A stretch of DNA of 64,000 bases from contig JAHFJM010000001.1 of NCBI GenBank assembly GCA_023245935.1, positions 248,001 to 312,000 of the forward strand, written 5' to 3'. The notes beneath the pieces were generated by a model that was not told where the DNA came from, did not search any database, and worked only from the letters and a program-made list of their open reading frames with translations. Shown here one piece after another: positions 49,661 through 57,997 of this stretch (position 1 is its first letter; each line of letters starts with the position of its first letter). A program made the position numbers and the translations under genes. Origin of the DNA: Candidatus Peribacteria bacterium. Its GTDB lineage: Bacteria; Patescibacteriota; Gracilibacteria; Peribacterales; Peribacteraceae.

Positions 49661-49739
49661 ATTTTTAGGTTATGAACCATCCCTTTGAGGGCTGGCTCGT
49701 TGCCAGCGCTCATTTCACCACTTGTCCTAGGAGTATCGT

Positions 49740-50075
49740 ATGCCGTCGCGTAGTGACTACTTTTCTTGCCTGATCAGCAGTCTTCGGTCGCAAGGGACTT
49801 TGCCCAAGGAGAATTTGGCAGAAGCTCTGCGAATTCTCTACAAGCAACCATCGTGTCTGCTGGAGTACGCCGAAAACTTTCCTCTGATGTCTGAGGATCG
49901 GATGGAGTGGAAACTGCGAAATGGGTTCCCCATTTCCCGTCTGATTGAAGAAGGCTTTGAGCCGTTTGAGCAGTATGATTTGATGACCATCTTCATCAAT
50001 CCGACACATTTGCTCACCCTCCTCGCTCGTCTGAAGACCGAACGACGACATTCCTCTTGGGATGAAAAGAGTTGA
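49740..50075 (+). CDS. Hypothetical protein
   Basis: 111 residues, mainly helical (YFSCLISSLRSQGTLPKENLAEALRILYKQPSCLLEYAENF), then GFEPFEQYDLMTIFINPTHLLTLLARLKTERR. No family is recognised. Clear expression signals: a consensus promoter, Shine-Dalgarno TAGGAG 7 bases before the ATG, and a strong terminator 34 bases after the stop. It is therefore a one-gene unit with a conventional leader. Confidence 0.65.
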   Translation: MPSRSDYFSCLISSLRSQGTLPKENLAEALRILYKQPSCLLEYAENFPLMSEDRMEWKLRNGFPISRLIEEGFEPFEQYDLMTIFINPTHLLTLLARLKTERRHSSWDEKS

Positions 50076-50108
50076 AATGAGCACGCCGCTGTCTTCGACA
50101 GCACGAAG

Positions 50109-50133
50109 CCGCCTCCCTTTGGGAGGCGGTTTT
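50109..50133 (+). terminator. Rho-independent terminator
   Basis: CCGCCTCCC/GGGAGGCGG with a 3-base loop, then TTTT. Ends the 49740 gene. Confidence 0.88.
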
Positions 50134-50188
50134 CATGTGTTGCCATGTGAGGCGACTGTTTTTTTGCTGCCTGAGGTACTCTATTCCT

Positions 50189-51919
50189 ATGCGTCTCGTC
50201 GTCATTCTCCCGGCATACAACGAAGAGGGGAGCATTGCGGACGTGCTTGTCTCGATTCCGAAAATACTCGATGCGGAGATCGAGGTTCTTCCGCTCGTCG
50301 TCAACGACGGAAGTACGGACGATACGGTGAAGATTGCAAAAAAATTCGGAGCAGTGTTTGTCTCGCATCCCATGCGTTCCGGGCTTGCTGCAGCATTTCG
50401 AACAGGGCTTGCTGCAGCGCTTTCCATGAATGCGGATCTGATTGCAACACTCGATGCGGATGGTCAGTACAGGGGTGAAGAGTTGCAGCTGTTGCTTTCG
50501 AAAATGCAAGAGACCGGTGCGGATTTGATCGTCGGTGATCGGCAGATCCGAAAACTTTCGCATATGCCAACGAAACATCGTGTCGGCAACATTGTCGGCA
50601 GTGCGATGCTTCGGCTGCTTCGGTGTACGGATGTGAGTGATGCATCATCGGGATTCCGGCTCTTCACGAAGCGCTTCGCTCACTCGATTCGGATCACAAG
50701 TATCCACACCTACACGCATGAAATGCTCATTCAGGCGAAAGCTCACGGTTTTCATGTTGCAGAAGTTCCGGTGACGTTTCTTCCGAGAAAGCACGGCAAG
50801 AGCAAGCTCGTGCGTTCGCTTCGGCACCACATCCTTCGTTCCTGCGGGACGATTGTCCGCGCATATTTCCGTGCATCTCCGATTGCTTCACGGAAGCGCG
50901 TTCTCTTCGTCACACGCAGTCTGCAATCCGGTGCGGGCGGGATGCAGCTCTATGCACGAACATTGATCGACGCACTGAAAAAAAAAGAAGGCATCGACGT
51001 TCGAGTACTCGGGTACGGCGGCGGACGATTTGGCTTGCCGTTCTTTCTTCTCTACGCGTGGATTGGTGTCCTCTTTTCACGCAGCACATTCATTCACTTT
51101 GGCGACGCACTCACGGCGTTGCCGCTTCCGATTCTTCGCTTCCTTCGTTCTGATCTCAAGATTTCCGTGACGGTGTACGGGCTGGATCTTGTGTATCCGA
51201 ATCGGATGTATCAGTGGCTGCTTCGTCACTCACTTCCCCACGCACATCGCGTCGTTGCCATCAGTCATGCGACTGCCGAGGCGGGGAGGAATATTGGTGT
51301 ATCACCTGAGAAGATTGTGATTATTCCGTGCGCGGTCCTCATCCCCCAGCCCCTTCTCCGCTACGGCGAAGAAGGGGAGGCTCCGCACATCCTCCTTCTC
51401 GGTCGTCAGATTAAGAGAAAAGGGACTATTTGGTTTCTTGCAAAAGTATTGCCGAAGCTTCTTCCGCTCTTTCCGGATCTGCGCGTGACAATTGCCGGTG
51501 ACGGACCGGAGCTTCCGGAAATCCGTTTGGCAATTTCTTGGCAACATCTGCAGAATCACATCGTTCTTCTCGGTCACGTGAGTGAAGAAAGAAAGAAGCA
51601 TCTGTACGCAGAGTCGACACTCTTCCTCATGCCGAACATCTCTGTTGCAGGTGATATGGAAGGTTTTGGATTCGTCGCGATTGAAGCAGCATCGCATGGG
51701 CTTCCCGTGGTTGCTGCGAGACTCGAAGGTATTGCCGATGCGGTGATCGAACGAGAAACAGGCATCTTGTTCACTCCGGAAAATCCTGATGACTGTATCC
51801 GTGCCATCAAAGAAGCACTCTCAATGAAATGGCATACTAAAGCCATGCGTGAGGTGTGTCGACAGAAGTACAACATCGATTCTCTGGCTTCTTCTTATAT
51901 CGCGAATGTCTGGAACTAA
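50189..51919 (+). CDS. GT2-GT4 fusion glycosyltransferase
   Basis: 576 residues, two catalytic domains. Residues 1-235: DPM1-like GT2 (RLVVILPAYNEEGSIADVLV, VVNDGSTDDTVKIAKK, metal-binding TLDADGQYRG, LPRKHGKSKLVRSLRHH). Residues about 248-576: GT4 (VLFVTRSLQSGAGGMQLYA, HILLLGRQIKRKGTIWFLA, donor-binding MEGFGFVAIEAASHGLPVV). Fusion would let one protein make two successive sugar additions, or couple a lipid-phosphate sugar donor to its use. A CCCCTTCT/AGAAGGGG palindrome (51350-51377) is in frame at the GT4 inter-domain region. A -10 TACTCT ends exactly 6 bases before the ATG. Confidence 0.87.
   Translation: MRLVVILPAYNEEGSIADVLVSIPKILDAEIEVLPLVVNDGSTDDTVKIAKKFGAVFVSHPMRSGLAAAFRTGLAAALSMNADLIATLDADGQYRGEELQLLLSKMQETGADLIVGDRQIRKLSHMPTKHRVGNIVGSAMLRLLRCTDVSDASSGFRLFTKRFAHSIRITSIHTYTHEMLIQAKAHGFHVAEVPVTFLPRKHGKSKLVRSLRHHILRSCGTIVRAYFRASPIASRKRVLFVTRSLQSGAGGMQLYARTLIDALKKKEGIDVRVLGYGGGRFGLPFFLLYAWIGVLFSRSTFIHFGDALTALPLPILRFLRSDLKISVTVYGLDLVYPNRMYQWLLRHSLPHAHRVVAISHATAEAGRNIGVSPEKIVIIPCAVLIPQPLLRYGEEGEAPHILLLGRQIKRKGTIWFLAKVLPKLLPLFPDLRVTIAGDGPELPEIRLAISWQHLQNHIVLLGHVSEERKKHLYAESTLFLMPNISVAGDMEGFGFVAIEAASHGLPVVAARLEGIADAVIERETGILFTPENPDDCIRAIKEALSMKWHTKAMREVCRQKYNIDSLASSYIANVWN
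51350..51377. repeat. In-frame palindrome in the GT2-GT4 gene
   Basis: CCCCTTCT...AGAAGGGG with a 12-base centre, in frame (encodes PQPLLRYGEEGE). Same arm text as the hairpin at 61312-61338. Confidence 0.6.
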
Positions 51920-52952
51920 CTCTCTGCATATCGGCATCGTGAGTTGGGATTACGATCCGCCGATCGGCGGTATGGGGCATCACGTCGCTTCACTCTCATC
52001 CGGTCTGAGAGCAGCCGGTCACCGCGTGTCCGTCTTCAGCAGATCCAATCTTCCGTTGCCGTTTGGCAGAAGCATTCTCTTCTCGTTTCTTCTCGGATTT
52101 TTTCTCCGACGTTGGATACGAAAGTCTTCTCTCGATATTCTTCACGTGCATGCGGGACCCGGCGGAGTGTTCCTGATGACGAAACCGAAAGGGCTTCCTC
52201 TCATCGTCACGGCGAATCATACCTACGTCGATCAGGTGCGATATGTCGGTGAGCAATGGAAACGCATTCTGGTTCTCTTCGAGCGAAGAACATATCGGAT
52301 GGCGGACTCCATTCTCTGTATCTCAGCGGATACTGCACTCTCTCTCCGGCATGACTACGGCATTGCTCCGGAAAAACTGACGGTGATTCCATGCGGCATT
52401 GATATTCGGAAATTCGCTGCGTGTGATCTGCCCCTTGCAGAGCGCAAAAGGCAGTGTGTGTTCGTCGGTCGAAGCGACAGGCGCAAAGGATTTGATCTCC
52501 TCGAAGCGGCATGGAAGATCGTGCAGGAGAAAATCCCCGATGCGCAGTTACATGTCGTTGGCATTGCAGCACCGTCGATGTCGTCCGTGACATACCATGA
52601 CCATTGTTCCGACCAAGAACTTGCGATGCTCCTCGGGTCTTCCCGCGTGCTCGTCTGCCCGTCGCGTCTCGAAGGATTCGGTCTTGCCGCAGCGGAAGCA
52701 ATTGCAAGCGGAACACCGGTTGTTGCATCGGACGTTCCGGGGTTGCGATCGGTTGTTCTGAATTTTGAAACGGGACTCCTCATTACTCCCGACCCGGAAT
52801 GCATCGCAACGAAACTGATTCCTCTCCTCACAGAGGATGCACTTTGGGAACGATTCCACACTGGATGCCAACGGCAGCGGAGTGCATTCGATGCGAGTAT
52901 CGAAACAGAGAAGCATATCCGTGAGTATCTGCGCTATACTGAACGCCAATGA
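51906..52952 (+). CDS. GT4 family glycosyltransferase
   Basis: 348 residues from the ATG at 51906, which overlaps the previous gene by 14 bases. Seen: LHIGIVSWDYDPPIGGMGHHV, TANHTYVDQVRYVGEQW, donor domain RQCVFVGRSDRRKGFDLLE, and the E-x7-E SRLEGFGLAAAEAIASGTPVVASDVPG. Substrate unknown. It overlaps the following membrane protein by ATGA, making a three-gene glycan unit. Confidence 0.88.
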   Translation: MSGTNSLHIGIVSWDYDPPIGGMGHHVASLSSGLRAAGHRVSVFSRSNLPLPFGRSILFSFLLGFFLRRWIRKSSLDILHVHAGPGGVFLMTKPKGLPLIVTANHTYVDQVRYVGEQWKRILVLFERRTYRMADSILCISADTALSLRHDYGIAPEKLTVIPCGIDIRKFAACDLPLAERKRQCVFVGRSDRRKGFDLLEAAWKIVQEKIPDAQLHVVGIAAPSMSSVTYHDHCSDQELAMLLGSSRVLVCPSRLEGFGLAAAEAIASGTPVVASDVPGLRSVVLNFETGLLITPDPECIATKLIPLLTEDALWERFHTGCQRQRSAFDASIETEKHIREYLRYTERQ

Positions 52953-54556
52953 TGAAGACTCTCCAGAAGCGGTGGATTCCGATTCTCACGACTTCTTTGG
53001 TTTTGTCGATCGCGCTGAAATATTTCTGGTCATTCTTTGCATTCCCCGGCGTTCCTTTCGGGTACGACGCGGGGATCTACCGCTATCTCTTCCTGAGACA
53101 CGCGGAGGCGTTTCCGCCGTTTGCAGTCACATCTTTGCCACCGTGGGCTGCCAGCCATCCCCTTGGGCTCTTTTTCTTTTCGACAATTCTCCTGAAGCTC
53201 GGTGTTCCGGTCGACGCTCTCATCGGATGGGTCTGGAATCTTTTCCCTGTGATCCTGAGTGTCGTTCTCGCGTGGGTGATCGGTCGTCGTCAGGGCAGCC
53301 GCGTGGGATACTTCGTCCTCCTCGTGGCACTGCTCTCAACCGTGCAGTACCAGGGATTCCTCATGATCTACTGGAAAGTCTTCGTCGCTTTTCTCTGGTG
53401 CGTGCTCGCGTTCGATGCATTCGAACGCAGGTCGAAACTCTGGATGTTTTTCGGGATGATGGCCATTGCGACGCATCAGCAAATCGGACTGATTTTCGCA
53501 CTCGCAACACTCGCGTTCGTTCTCACTTCTTCTCGCGGCAATGCGGGGCGACTTGGTCTGATCGGTCAGTGGGCTCTCACACCGATGCTCGGTTTGCTCT
53601 GGTATATCCAAAACGGTTCATCCGCGATTGTCAGTCTTCTTCCGATGCTGCAAGCTTCGCTGTTCTCTCCCGTGACATTTGGGGTGATCGTCCTTCTCAT
53701 CGGCATCGTTGCCGTCGTTCTTCTCTTTCCCCGTCATCGTCACTCGATCTTTCTGATTGCATGCGGTCTCATCGGCTGCGTTCTTCTCCTGATTCCGCTC
53801 ACCGGTATTGCTCCTGCGTTTCTGGGTTCACTCCTCCATCGTGCCGATGCCGTTCCGGGTGCATTCCTGACGATCCCGGAGTACGCAGAACTCTCGCTTC
53901 CTCTGTTGCTGCTTGGGATCTACGGCTTTCTGCGTTCTTTTGAACGCGAGAAGGGGAGTGTTTGGCAGTGGGCGGTGCTGATTTGCGGACTTGCGGTGAT
54001 TTCTCTGTTCTTCTTCTATCGCCGCTTCATCCTGCCGCTCGATTTCTTTCTTTTGCCTTTTGCAGCATCGGCACTTGAGCAGATGTGGTCAGCGCGGTCG
54101 CGCGGGCTTCCGGTTCTCGGTGTCGCACTCGTGCTTGTGCAGGGATACTTGCTGATTGGTCAGATTCACACACTCGATCCGCATGTTGATTCGGCAATGC
54201 TCAAGGAATTCGCTTCACTCCAATCTGTCGTCGAGCCGCAGTCGCAGGTGATCGTACTTGATGTCATGGCACCGTGGGTGGTCGGATACTTGCCGCAGAA
54301 TGCCGTGAGCGGTCCCGGAATTTTTGATTCGCAGCCTCAGGGTGCGTGGGAGAAGTTTCTGTACGGCACGGATGCTGATCGATCGGCATTCATTTCGCAC
54401 TATCCGAAGGGAACATACTTCTTCGCGACGACTGTCTTCCGTTCGTACTATCCTCCGGAAGTGCAGACGCTCCTCCTGCATTCGTGTCTGAAAGAGACAA
54501 CGATTCATGGATTGCTTCGTTCCGTCTGCGGAGACCCTGCGATGGCTACACCTTGA
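52949..54556 (+). CDS. Polytopic membrane protein, possible glycan glycosyltransferase or related
   Basis: 535 residues, about a dozen hydrophobic helices, and a soluble C-terminal part from about residue 425. An early loop, VPFGYDAGIYRYLFLRHAEAF (about residue 36), has Asp and Tyr after the first helix, as in GT-C enzymes. HPLGLFFFSTILLKLG follows. No family is assigned. Translationally coupled to the GT4 by an ATGA overlap, so probably acts on the same lipid-linked sugar. Its end overlaps no promoter that I can see for infC. Confidence 0.65.
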   Translation: MMKTLQKRWIPILTTSLVLSIALKYFWSFFAFPGVPFGYDAGIYRYLFLRHAEAFPPFAVTSLPPWAASHPLGLFFFSTILLKLGVPVDALIGWVWNLFPVILSVVLAWVIGRRQGSRVGYFVLLVALLSTVQYQGFLMIYWKVFVAFLWCVLAFDAFERRSKLWMFFGMMAIATHQQIGLIFALATLAFVLTSSRGNAGRLGLIGQWALTPMLGLLWYIQNGSSAIVSLLPMLQASLFSPVTFGVIVLLIGIVAVVLLFPRHRHSIFLIACGLIGCVLLLIPLTGIAPAFLGSLLHRADAVPGAFLTIPEYAELSLPLLLLGIYGFLRSFEREKGSVWQWAVLICGLAVISLFFFYRRFILPLDFFLLPFAASALEQMWSARSRGLPVLGVALVLVQGYLLIGQIHTLDPHVDSAMLKEFASLQSVVEPQSQVIVLDVMAPWVVGYLPQNAVSGPGIFDSQPQGAWEKFLYGTDADRSAFISHYPKGTYFFATTVFRSYYPPEVQTLLLHSCLKETTIHGLLRSVCGDPAMATP

Positions 54557-54663
54557 CCCTCTCGCTGTTTACAGGCATCCTCTCGGCGTTCCGAATCAGT
54601 TCTTCCGTTGTTTTTCTTCCCCCTCTTTCTCTGCGACAGCGCTACTCCCGTCCAGTCTTCAAT

Positions 54664-55167
54664 ATCAATAAACCACGGTACAACGAACAGATCCGTGCGC
54701 CGGAGGTGCTCCTCGTTGCCGATGACGGTGCCGCGGAGAAATTGCCGATTGCGGAGGCGCTTCGTCGCGCGCAGGAATCGGGATTCGATCTGATCGAAGT
54801 GTCGCCGAAAGCCGTTCCACCGGTGGTGAAACTCGGTGATTACGGCAGTTTCCTGTATCGCCTGAAGAAGAAGGAGAAGCAGCAGAAGTCTCACAGCAAG
54901 CAAACGGAAGTGAAGGTCATCCGCTTCGGATTCCGCACCGATACGGGAGACTTGGATCGCCTCGCCGATCGCAGTCGCGAATTTCTCGCTGAGCGCAACA
55001 TGGTGAAAGTGTCGGTGACGCTCCGCGGTCGCGAGCTCAGCAACCAACAATTTGCCGTCGACAAACTCAAGAAATTCATTCTCGGGCTTGCTGATGCCGC
55101 CGAAGTCGATCAGCCGGCGAAGAAGCAGGGCAACCAATACATAGTAATCTTGCGACCGAAAAAATAA
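54664..55167 (+). CDS. infC: Translation initiation factor IF-3
   Basis: Binds the 30S subunit and checks start codons. The conserved protein begins NKPRYNEQIRAPEVLLVADDG and continues FDLIEVSPKAVPPVVKLGDYGSFLYRLKKKEK, KVIRFGFRTDTGDLDRL and VSVTLRGRE. There is no ATG, GTG or TTG next to the conserved start. The in-frame ATC at 54664 would give 167 residues, the usual size. Rare AUU/AUC starts are known for infC and allow IF-3 to limit its own synthesis. An ATG far upstream at 54484 would add 60 unrelated residues overlapping the previous gene. First gene of infC-rpmI-rplT. Confidence 0.88.
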   Translation: MNKPRYNEQIRAPEVLLVADDGAAEKLPIAEALRRAQESGFDLIEVSPKAVPPVVKLGDYGSFLYRLKKKEKQQKSHSKQTEVKVIRFGFRTDTGDLDRLADRSREFLAERNMVKVSVTLRGRELSNQQFAVDKLKKFILGLADAAEVDQPAKKQGNQYIVILRPKK

Positions 55168-55290
55168 GAAACCTCTGAAAAATGCATGCTGCTTCGTCAG
55201 CTTCTCAAAAATTTCACTCAACGTATACGAATACGTTTCGTGTAATTTTTGTTCGCTTCCTCGCATCCTGCTATTTTTGAGAGGTTTCTT
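55166..55290. repeat. Dispersed 125-base inverted repeat B, copy 2
   Basis: Starts at the infC stop codon. Outer arms AAGAAACCTCT/AGAGGTTTCTT (11 bp, unlike copy 1 in sequence but again perfectly paired). Then the shared core: AAAAATGCATGCTGCTTCGTC, centre ACGTATACGAATACGT, and CTGCTATTTTTGAG at the right. Length equal to copy 1 (33329-33453). Confidence 0.85.
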
Positions 55291-55352
55291 GTTCTGCCTC
55301 GTAAGTTTCCCTTTGCTTTTACTGGCATCCATGGCTACAATCCCTCGTCCGT

Positions 55353-55547
55353 ATGCCTAAATTGAAGTCCCACAGCGGCGCGAAGAAACGCATCCGTAAA
55401 ACCGGAAGCGGGAAGCTGGTCTTCGACCGTAACAGCCGCAACCATCTTCTGTTCCAGAAGAACAAGCGCCAGAAGCGCTTGAATCGGACAAAATTGATGC
55501 ATCCGACCAATGAGCGTGCACTCGCACTCCTCCTTCCGAACCTCTAA
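55353..55547 (+). CDS. rpmI: Large ribosomal subunit protein bL35
   Basis: 64 residues. PKLKSHSGAKKRIRKTGSGKL, then FDRNSRNHLLFQKNKRQKRLN and a C-terminal ERALALLLPNL match bL35. Classic place between infC and rplT. It has its own -10 TACAAT ending 11 bases before the ATG, after repeat B has split it from infC. Confidence 0.95.
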   Translation: MPKLKSHSGAKKRIRKTGSGKLVFDRNSRNHLLFQKNKRQKRLNRTKLMHPTNERALALLLPNL

Positions 55548-55549
55548 TC

Positions 55550-55618
55550 ATGAGAGTGAACCCCTCGACTTCGCTCGGGGTGACTCACCTCCTTCACTTC
55601 TAAAATTATGAGAGTCAA
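55550..55618. repeat. Palindromic insert with duplicated rplT start
   Basis: ATGAGAGTGAA at 55550-55560 and ATGAGAGTCAA at 55608-55618 flank CCCC TCGACTTCGC TCGGGG and TGACTCACC. The left ATG opens a 17-codon ORF that starts M-R-V like L20 and stops before the real gene. This looks like a target duplication around a mobile palindrome. Confidence 0.65.
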
Positions 55619-55958
55619 ACGCGGAATTCACAGGCACCGGAGAGTCAAAGCGCTCCACAAGCTCACGAAGGGCTACAAGGGGATGCGTCGCTCGACCGTG
55701 AAGAAGGCGAAGGAAGCCGTCATCAAAGCAGGGCAGAACGCGTACCGCGATCGCAAGCTTAAGAAGCGCGATTTCCGCTCACTCTGGACGGTGCGTCTCA
55801 ACGCGTCGCTCCGTGGTGTCGGCTTGAATTACTCTCGCTTCATTCCGGCTCTCGCAAAGGCGAAGATCGTTCTCGATCGCAAGTCACTTTCCGAGATCGC
55901 TATTCATCATCCGGAGATCTTCACGCAGATTGTGAAGGAGGTAGGGATGGGAAAATAG
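55608..55958 (+). CDS. rplT: Large ribosomal subunit protein bL20
   Basis: 116 residues: RVKRGIHRHRRVKALHKLTKGYKGMRR, AGQNAYRDRKLKKRDFRSLWTVRLNA, GLNYSRFIPAL. Binds 23S rRNA early in 50S assembly and often represses its own operon. It follows rpmI, but an inserted palindrome with a copy of the rplT start separates the two genes. No Shine-Dalgarno site; before the insertion the start would have been 2 bases after the rpmI stop. Confidence 0.96.
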   Translation: MRVKRGIHRHRRVKALHKLTKGYKGMRRSTVKKAKEAVIKAGQNAYRDRKLKKRDFRSLWTVRLNASLRGVGLNYSRFIPALAKAKIVLDRKSLSEIAIHHPEIFTQIVKEVGMGK

Positions 55959-56008
55959 CTACCTGCGTTTCCGCCAGGAACCGAGCAGCGTTTTTTTCTT
56001 GCACAGTC

Positions 56009-56977
56009 CTACCACTTCTTCCTCTCCTCTCTCACAAATCCCGACACTTCGATGAAGGTCATCTTCGGATCGATCTTCTTCATCCCATCAAGCATCAGGT
56101 TCACGCCGAGGGCATCCGAAGCCATGTGGCTGCACTGAATGATGTTCACATGGTGTTTCTTGGCTTCCTCGAGGGATTTCTCCGTCACGTGCATCGAGAG
56201 GACGGTGCCGACACCGGCACGTGCCTTCGCTTCGAAGAATTCCTCGGGACCGTTCGTTCCACCCGTGAATTCCGTCGCACAAATTTTCCCCGGACGGCTG
56301 CCGCGGCTGCCGCTCACGATGATCGGCGGATTGCCTTTCTTCGCGAATTTCTTGTACTCCGGAATGTCGAGGATTGCGTTCAGAATTTCCCCGAGATCAT
56401 CGTACTCGTGCTTGCAGATGTGTTTCTCCATGAATGCCCAGACGAGGTTATCCGTGATCGTGTGGCAGCAGACGGCGGGCAAATCGAGCAGTTCCGCGGC
56501 ACGCTCCGTTCGGAATAAGTTATCGGCATGAATCGCTCTCCAGATTTTACTCATCCGCGGTCGCAGCAGTCCTTCCGCTTGGTTGACCGTCACTCCAACC
56601 CCTGCGAGAAGGTCGATCTGCAGCGGCATGACCTTGTCGAGATCCGCGAGTGCCCTCCCTTCCGGATGATGGATCAGCATGCCGTCGATCTTGGTTCCTT
56701 TGCTTCGGAGGCGATCGGCAAGCAGGATCTCCGGTGTTTCGATGTCGATGCCGACCATGAGGTGCGTAAACTCTGCGTCATCAGCGCCATTGATGATGCG
56801 GCAGTCCGGAAACGGGTTCCATGTGCGCTCAACGTCAAAATACTCTTTTTCTTTTTCTTCGAGTTTCTTCTCTCGCTCTTTCTGTTTCTTGAACATCTTC
56901 TCGATTCGTTTCTTTCCGCGGGGATCATAGTCGATACCCATCGCAACGGCATGTTGAAAAAATTTCTTGAGTTTCAT
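56009..56977 (-). CDS. NIF3/DUF34-like dinuclear metal protein
   Basis: 322 residues. Seen: a charged N-terminal helix (KKRIEKMFKKQKEREKKLEEKEKEY), the metal motif MLIHHPEGRALADLD, a middle CCHTITDNLVWAF, and a C-terminal pair HVTEKSLEEAKKHHVNIIQCSHMASDALG supplying further His residues. The layout resembles the NIF3 family, whose true function is still debated. The extended N-terminal helix is unusual. A -10 TAGGCT ends 9 bases before the ATG. Confidence 0.75.
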   Translation of the reverse strand: MKLKKFFQHAVAMGIDYDPRGKKRIEKMFKKQKEREKKLEEKEKEYFDVERTWNPFPDCRIINGADDAEFTHLMVGIDIETPEILLADRLRSKGTKIDGMLIHHPEGRALADLDKVMPLQIDLLAGVGVTVNQAEGLLRPRMSKIWRAIHADNLFRTERAAELLDLPAVCCHTITDNLVWAFMEKHICKHEYDDLGEILNAILDIPEYKKFAKKGNPPIIVSGSRGSRPGKICATEFTGGTNGPEEFFEAKARAGVGTVLSMHVTEKSLEEAKKHHVNIIQCSHMASDALGVNLMLDGMKKIDPKMTFIEVSGFVREERKKW

Positions 56978-57024
56978 AGTGTCGGAAGCCTACAGAAGAT
57001 CAGTGTTTATGCGCAATGTGATTT

Positions 57025-57975
57025 TTATTTCTTGAGAAAGTAATGGAGAATCCCCGTTCCGATGACGAGCGGATGTCGCAGGCAAAACTTCACGAGCGTG
57101 CTGCCGCCTTTCGTTGATGCTTTTTTCCCCGATCCGACCCGGTTGAAGAATTTTGCGATCATTTTTCCTACCGCACGATTTCTCGCGTCGATTGCAGCCA
57201 GTCGATTCTCTCCATTGAGCAGTGGCAGAAGCCGTTCGAAGCAGCGGAGCCTGTCGTAGAGCCCTTCTCCCGCTTCCTGATTCACCGCACTTGCAGCTTC
57301 GCTGTGGACGCGGAAGATGCCGTACTCACGGTCGTAGAGACAGATGCAATCGGTCATTGCGAGGAGTCGCAGCCAGTACTCCGTGTCCAGAAACTGCGGC
57401 ATGTCCGTGAGGAACGTGCCTGCGTGTTGCATCACCGATCGACGCATCACGACGAAGCTCGGTTCCCCGATGAAATTCGGATGCAGTTCGTGCTTGATCC
57501 AGAACCGGAGCAATTCTTTCCCGTGATGTACTCCGCTCTGAATGTTTTTTTTCTTGAAAGTCCGGACGGCTTGATACAGCGGCATCGTTGTCACGTTCGC
57601 ATCTCCAAAGTACACGTGATCAAGGCAGACGAAGCCCGCTCTCGGATGCTTCTGCAGCGCCTCGACCGCGCTCCGCAAATAGTCCGGATCCCAAACGTCG
57701 TCCTGAAAGAGGAATGCGATAACCGGTGCCTTGGATTGTTCCACACATTCATTCCAGTTTCCGCCGATGCCAAGTCGCCTCGGTGATTTCGTGAAGACGA
57801 ATCGCGGGTCACTCAGGAACGGTGCAACGATTTTTTCAGTGTCAATATCCGAACAATCATCATGAATCAGCGCGGTCCAATCCTGAAACGATTGCTTCCG
57901 CAACGACTGCAGCGCTTCCGTCAGAAATTCCTTCGAAGGATTGTAGGTTGGGATGAGGACGGAGACAGCGGACAC
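57025..57975 (-). CDS. GT2 family glycosyltransferase
   Basis: 316 residues from a GTG start at 57975. Seen: VSVLIPTYNPSKEFLTEALQSL, ALIHDDCSDIDTEKI, APVIAFLFQDDVWDPDYL with the catalytic/metal DD, and the acceptor region FLDTEYWLRLL. The GTG is fixed by a -10 TACACT ending exactly 6 bases upstream, and by the conserved start of the fold right after it. Divergent from trmD with a 22-base gap whose two -10 boxes overlap. Confidence 0.87.
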   Translation of the reverse strand: MSAVSVLIPTYNPSKEFLTEALQSLRKQSFQDWTALIHDDCSDIDTEKIVAPFLSDPRFVFTKSPRRLGIGGNWNECVEQSKAPVIAFLFQDDVWDPDYLRSAVEALQKHPRAGFVCLDHVYFGDANVTTMPLYQAVRTFKKKNIQSGVHHGKELLRFWIKHELHPNFIGEPSFVVMRRSVMQHAGTFLTDMPQFLDTEYWLRLLAMTDCICLYDREYGIFRVHSEAASAVNQEAGEGLYDRLRCFERLLPLLNGENRLAAIDARNRAVGKMIAKFFNRVGSGKKASTKGGSTLVKFCLRHPLVIGTGILHYFLKK

Positions 57976-57981
57976 GGAGTG

Positions 57982-57991
57982 AGTGTAACCT
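57982..57991. promoter_or_regulatory. Overlapping divergent -10 boxes (GT2 / trmD)
   Basis: Minus strand TACACT (57987-57982) and plus strand TAACCT (57986-57991) share two base pairs. Each ends exactly 6 bases before its own start codon (GTG 57975 and ATG 57998). Both genes would be leaderless and compete for polymerase. Confidence 0.6.
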
Positions 57992-57997
57992 AGTCCT

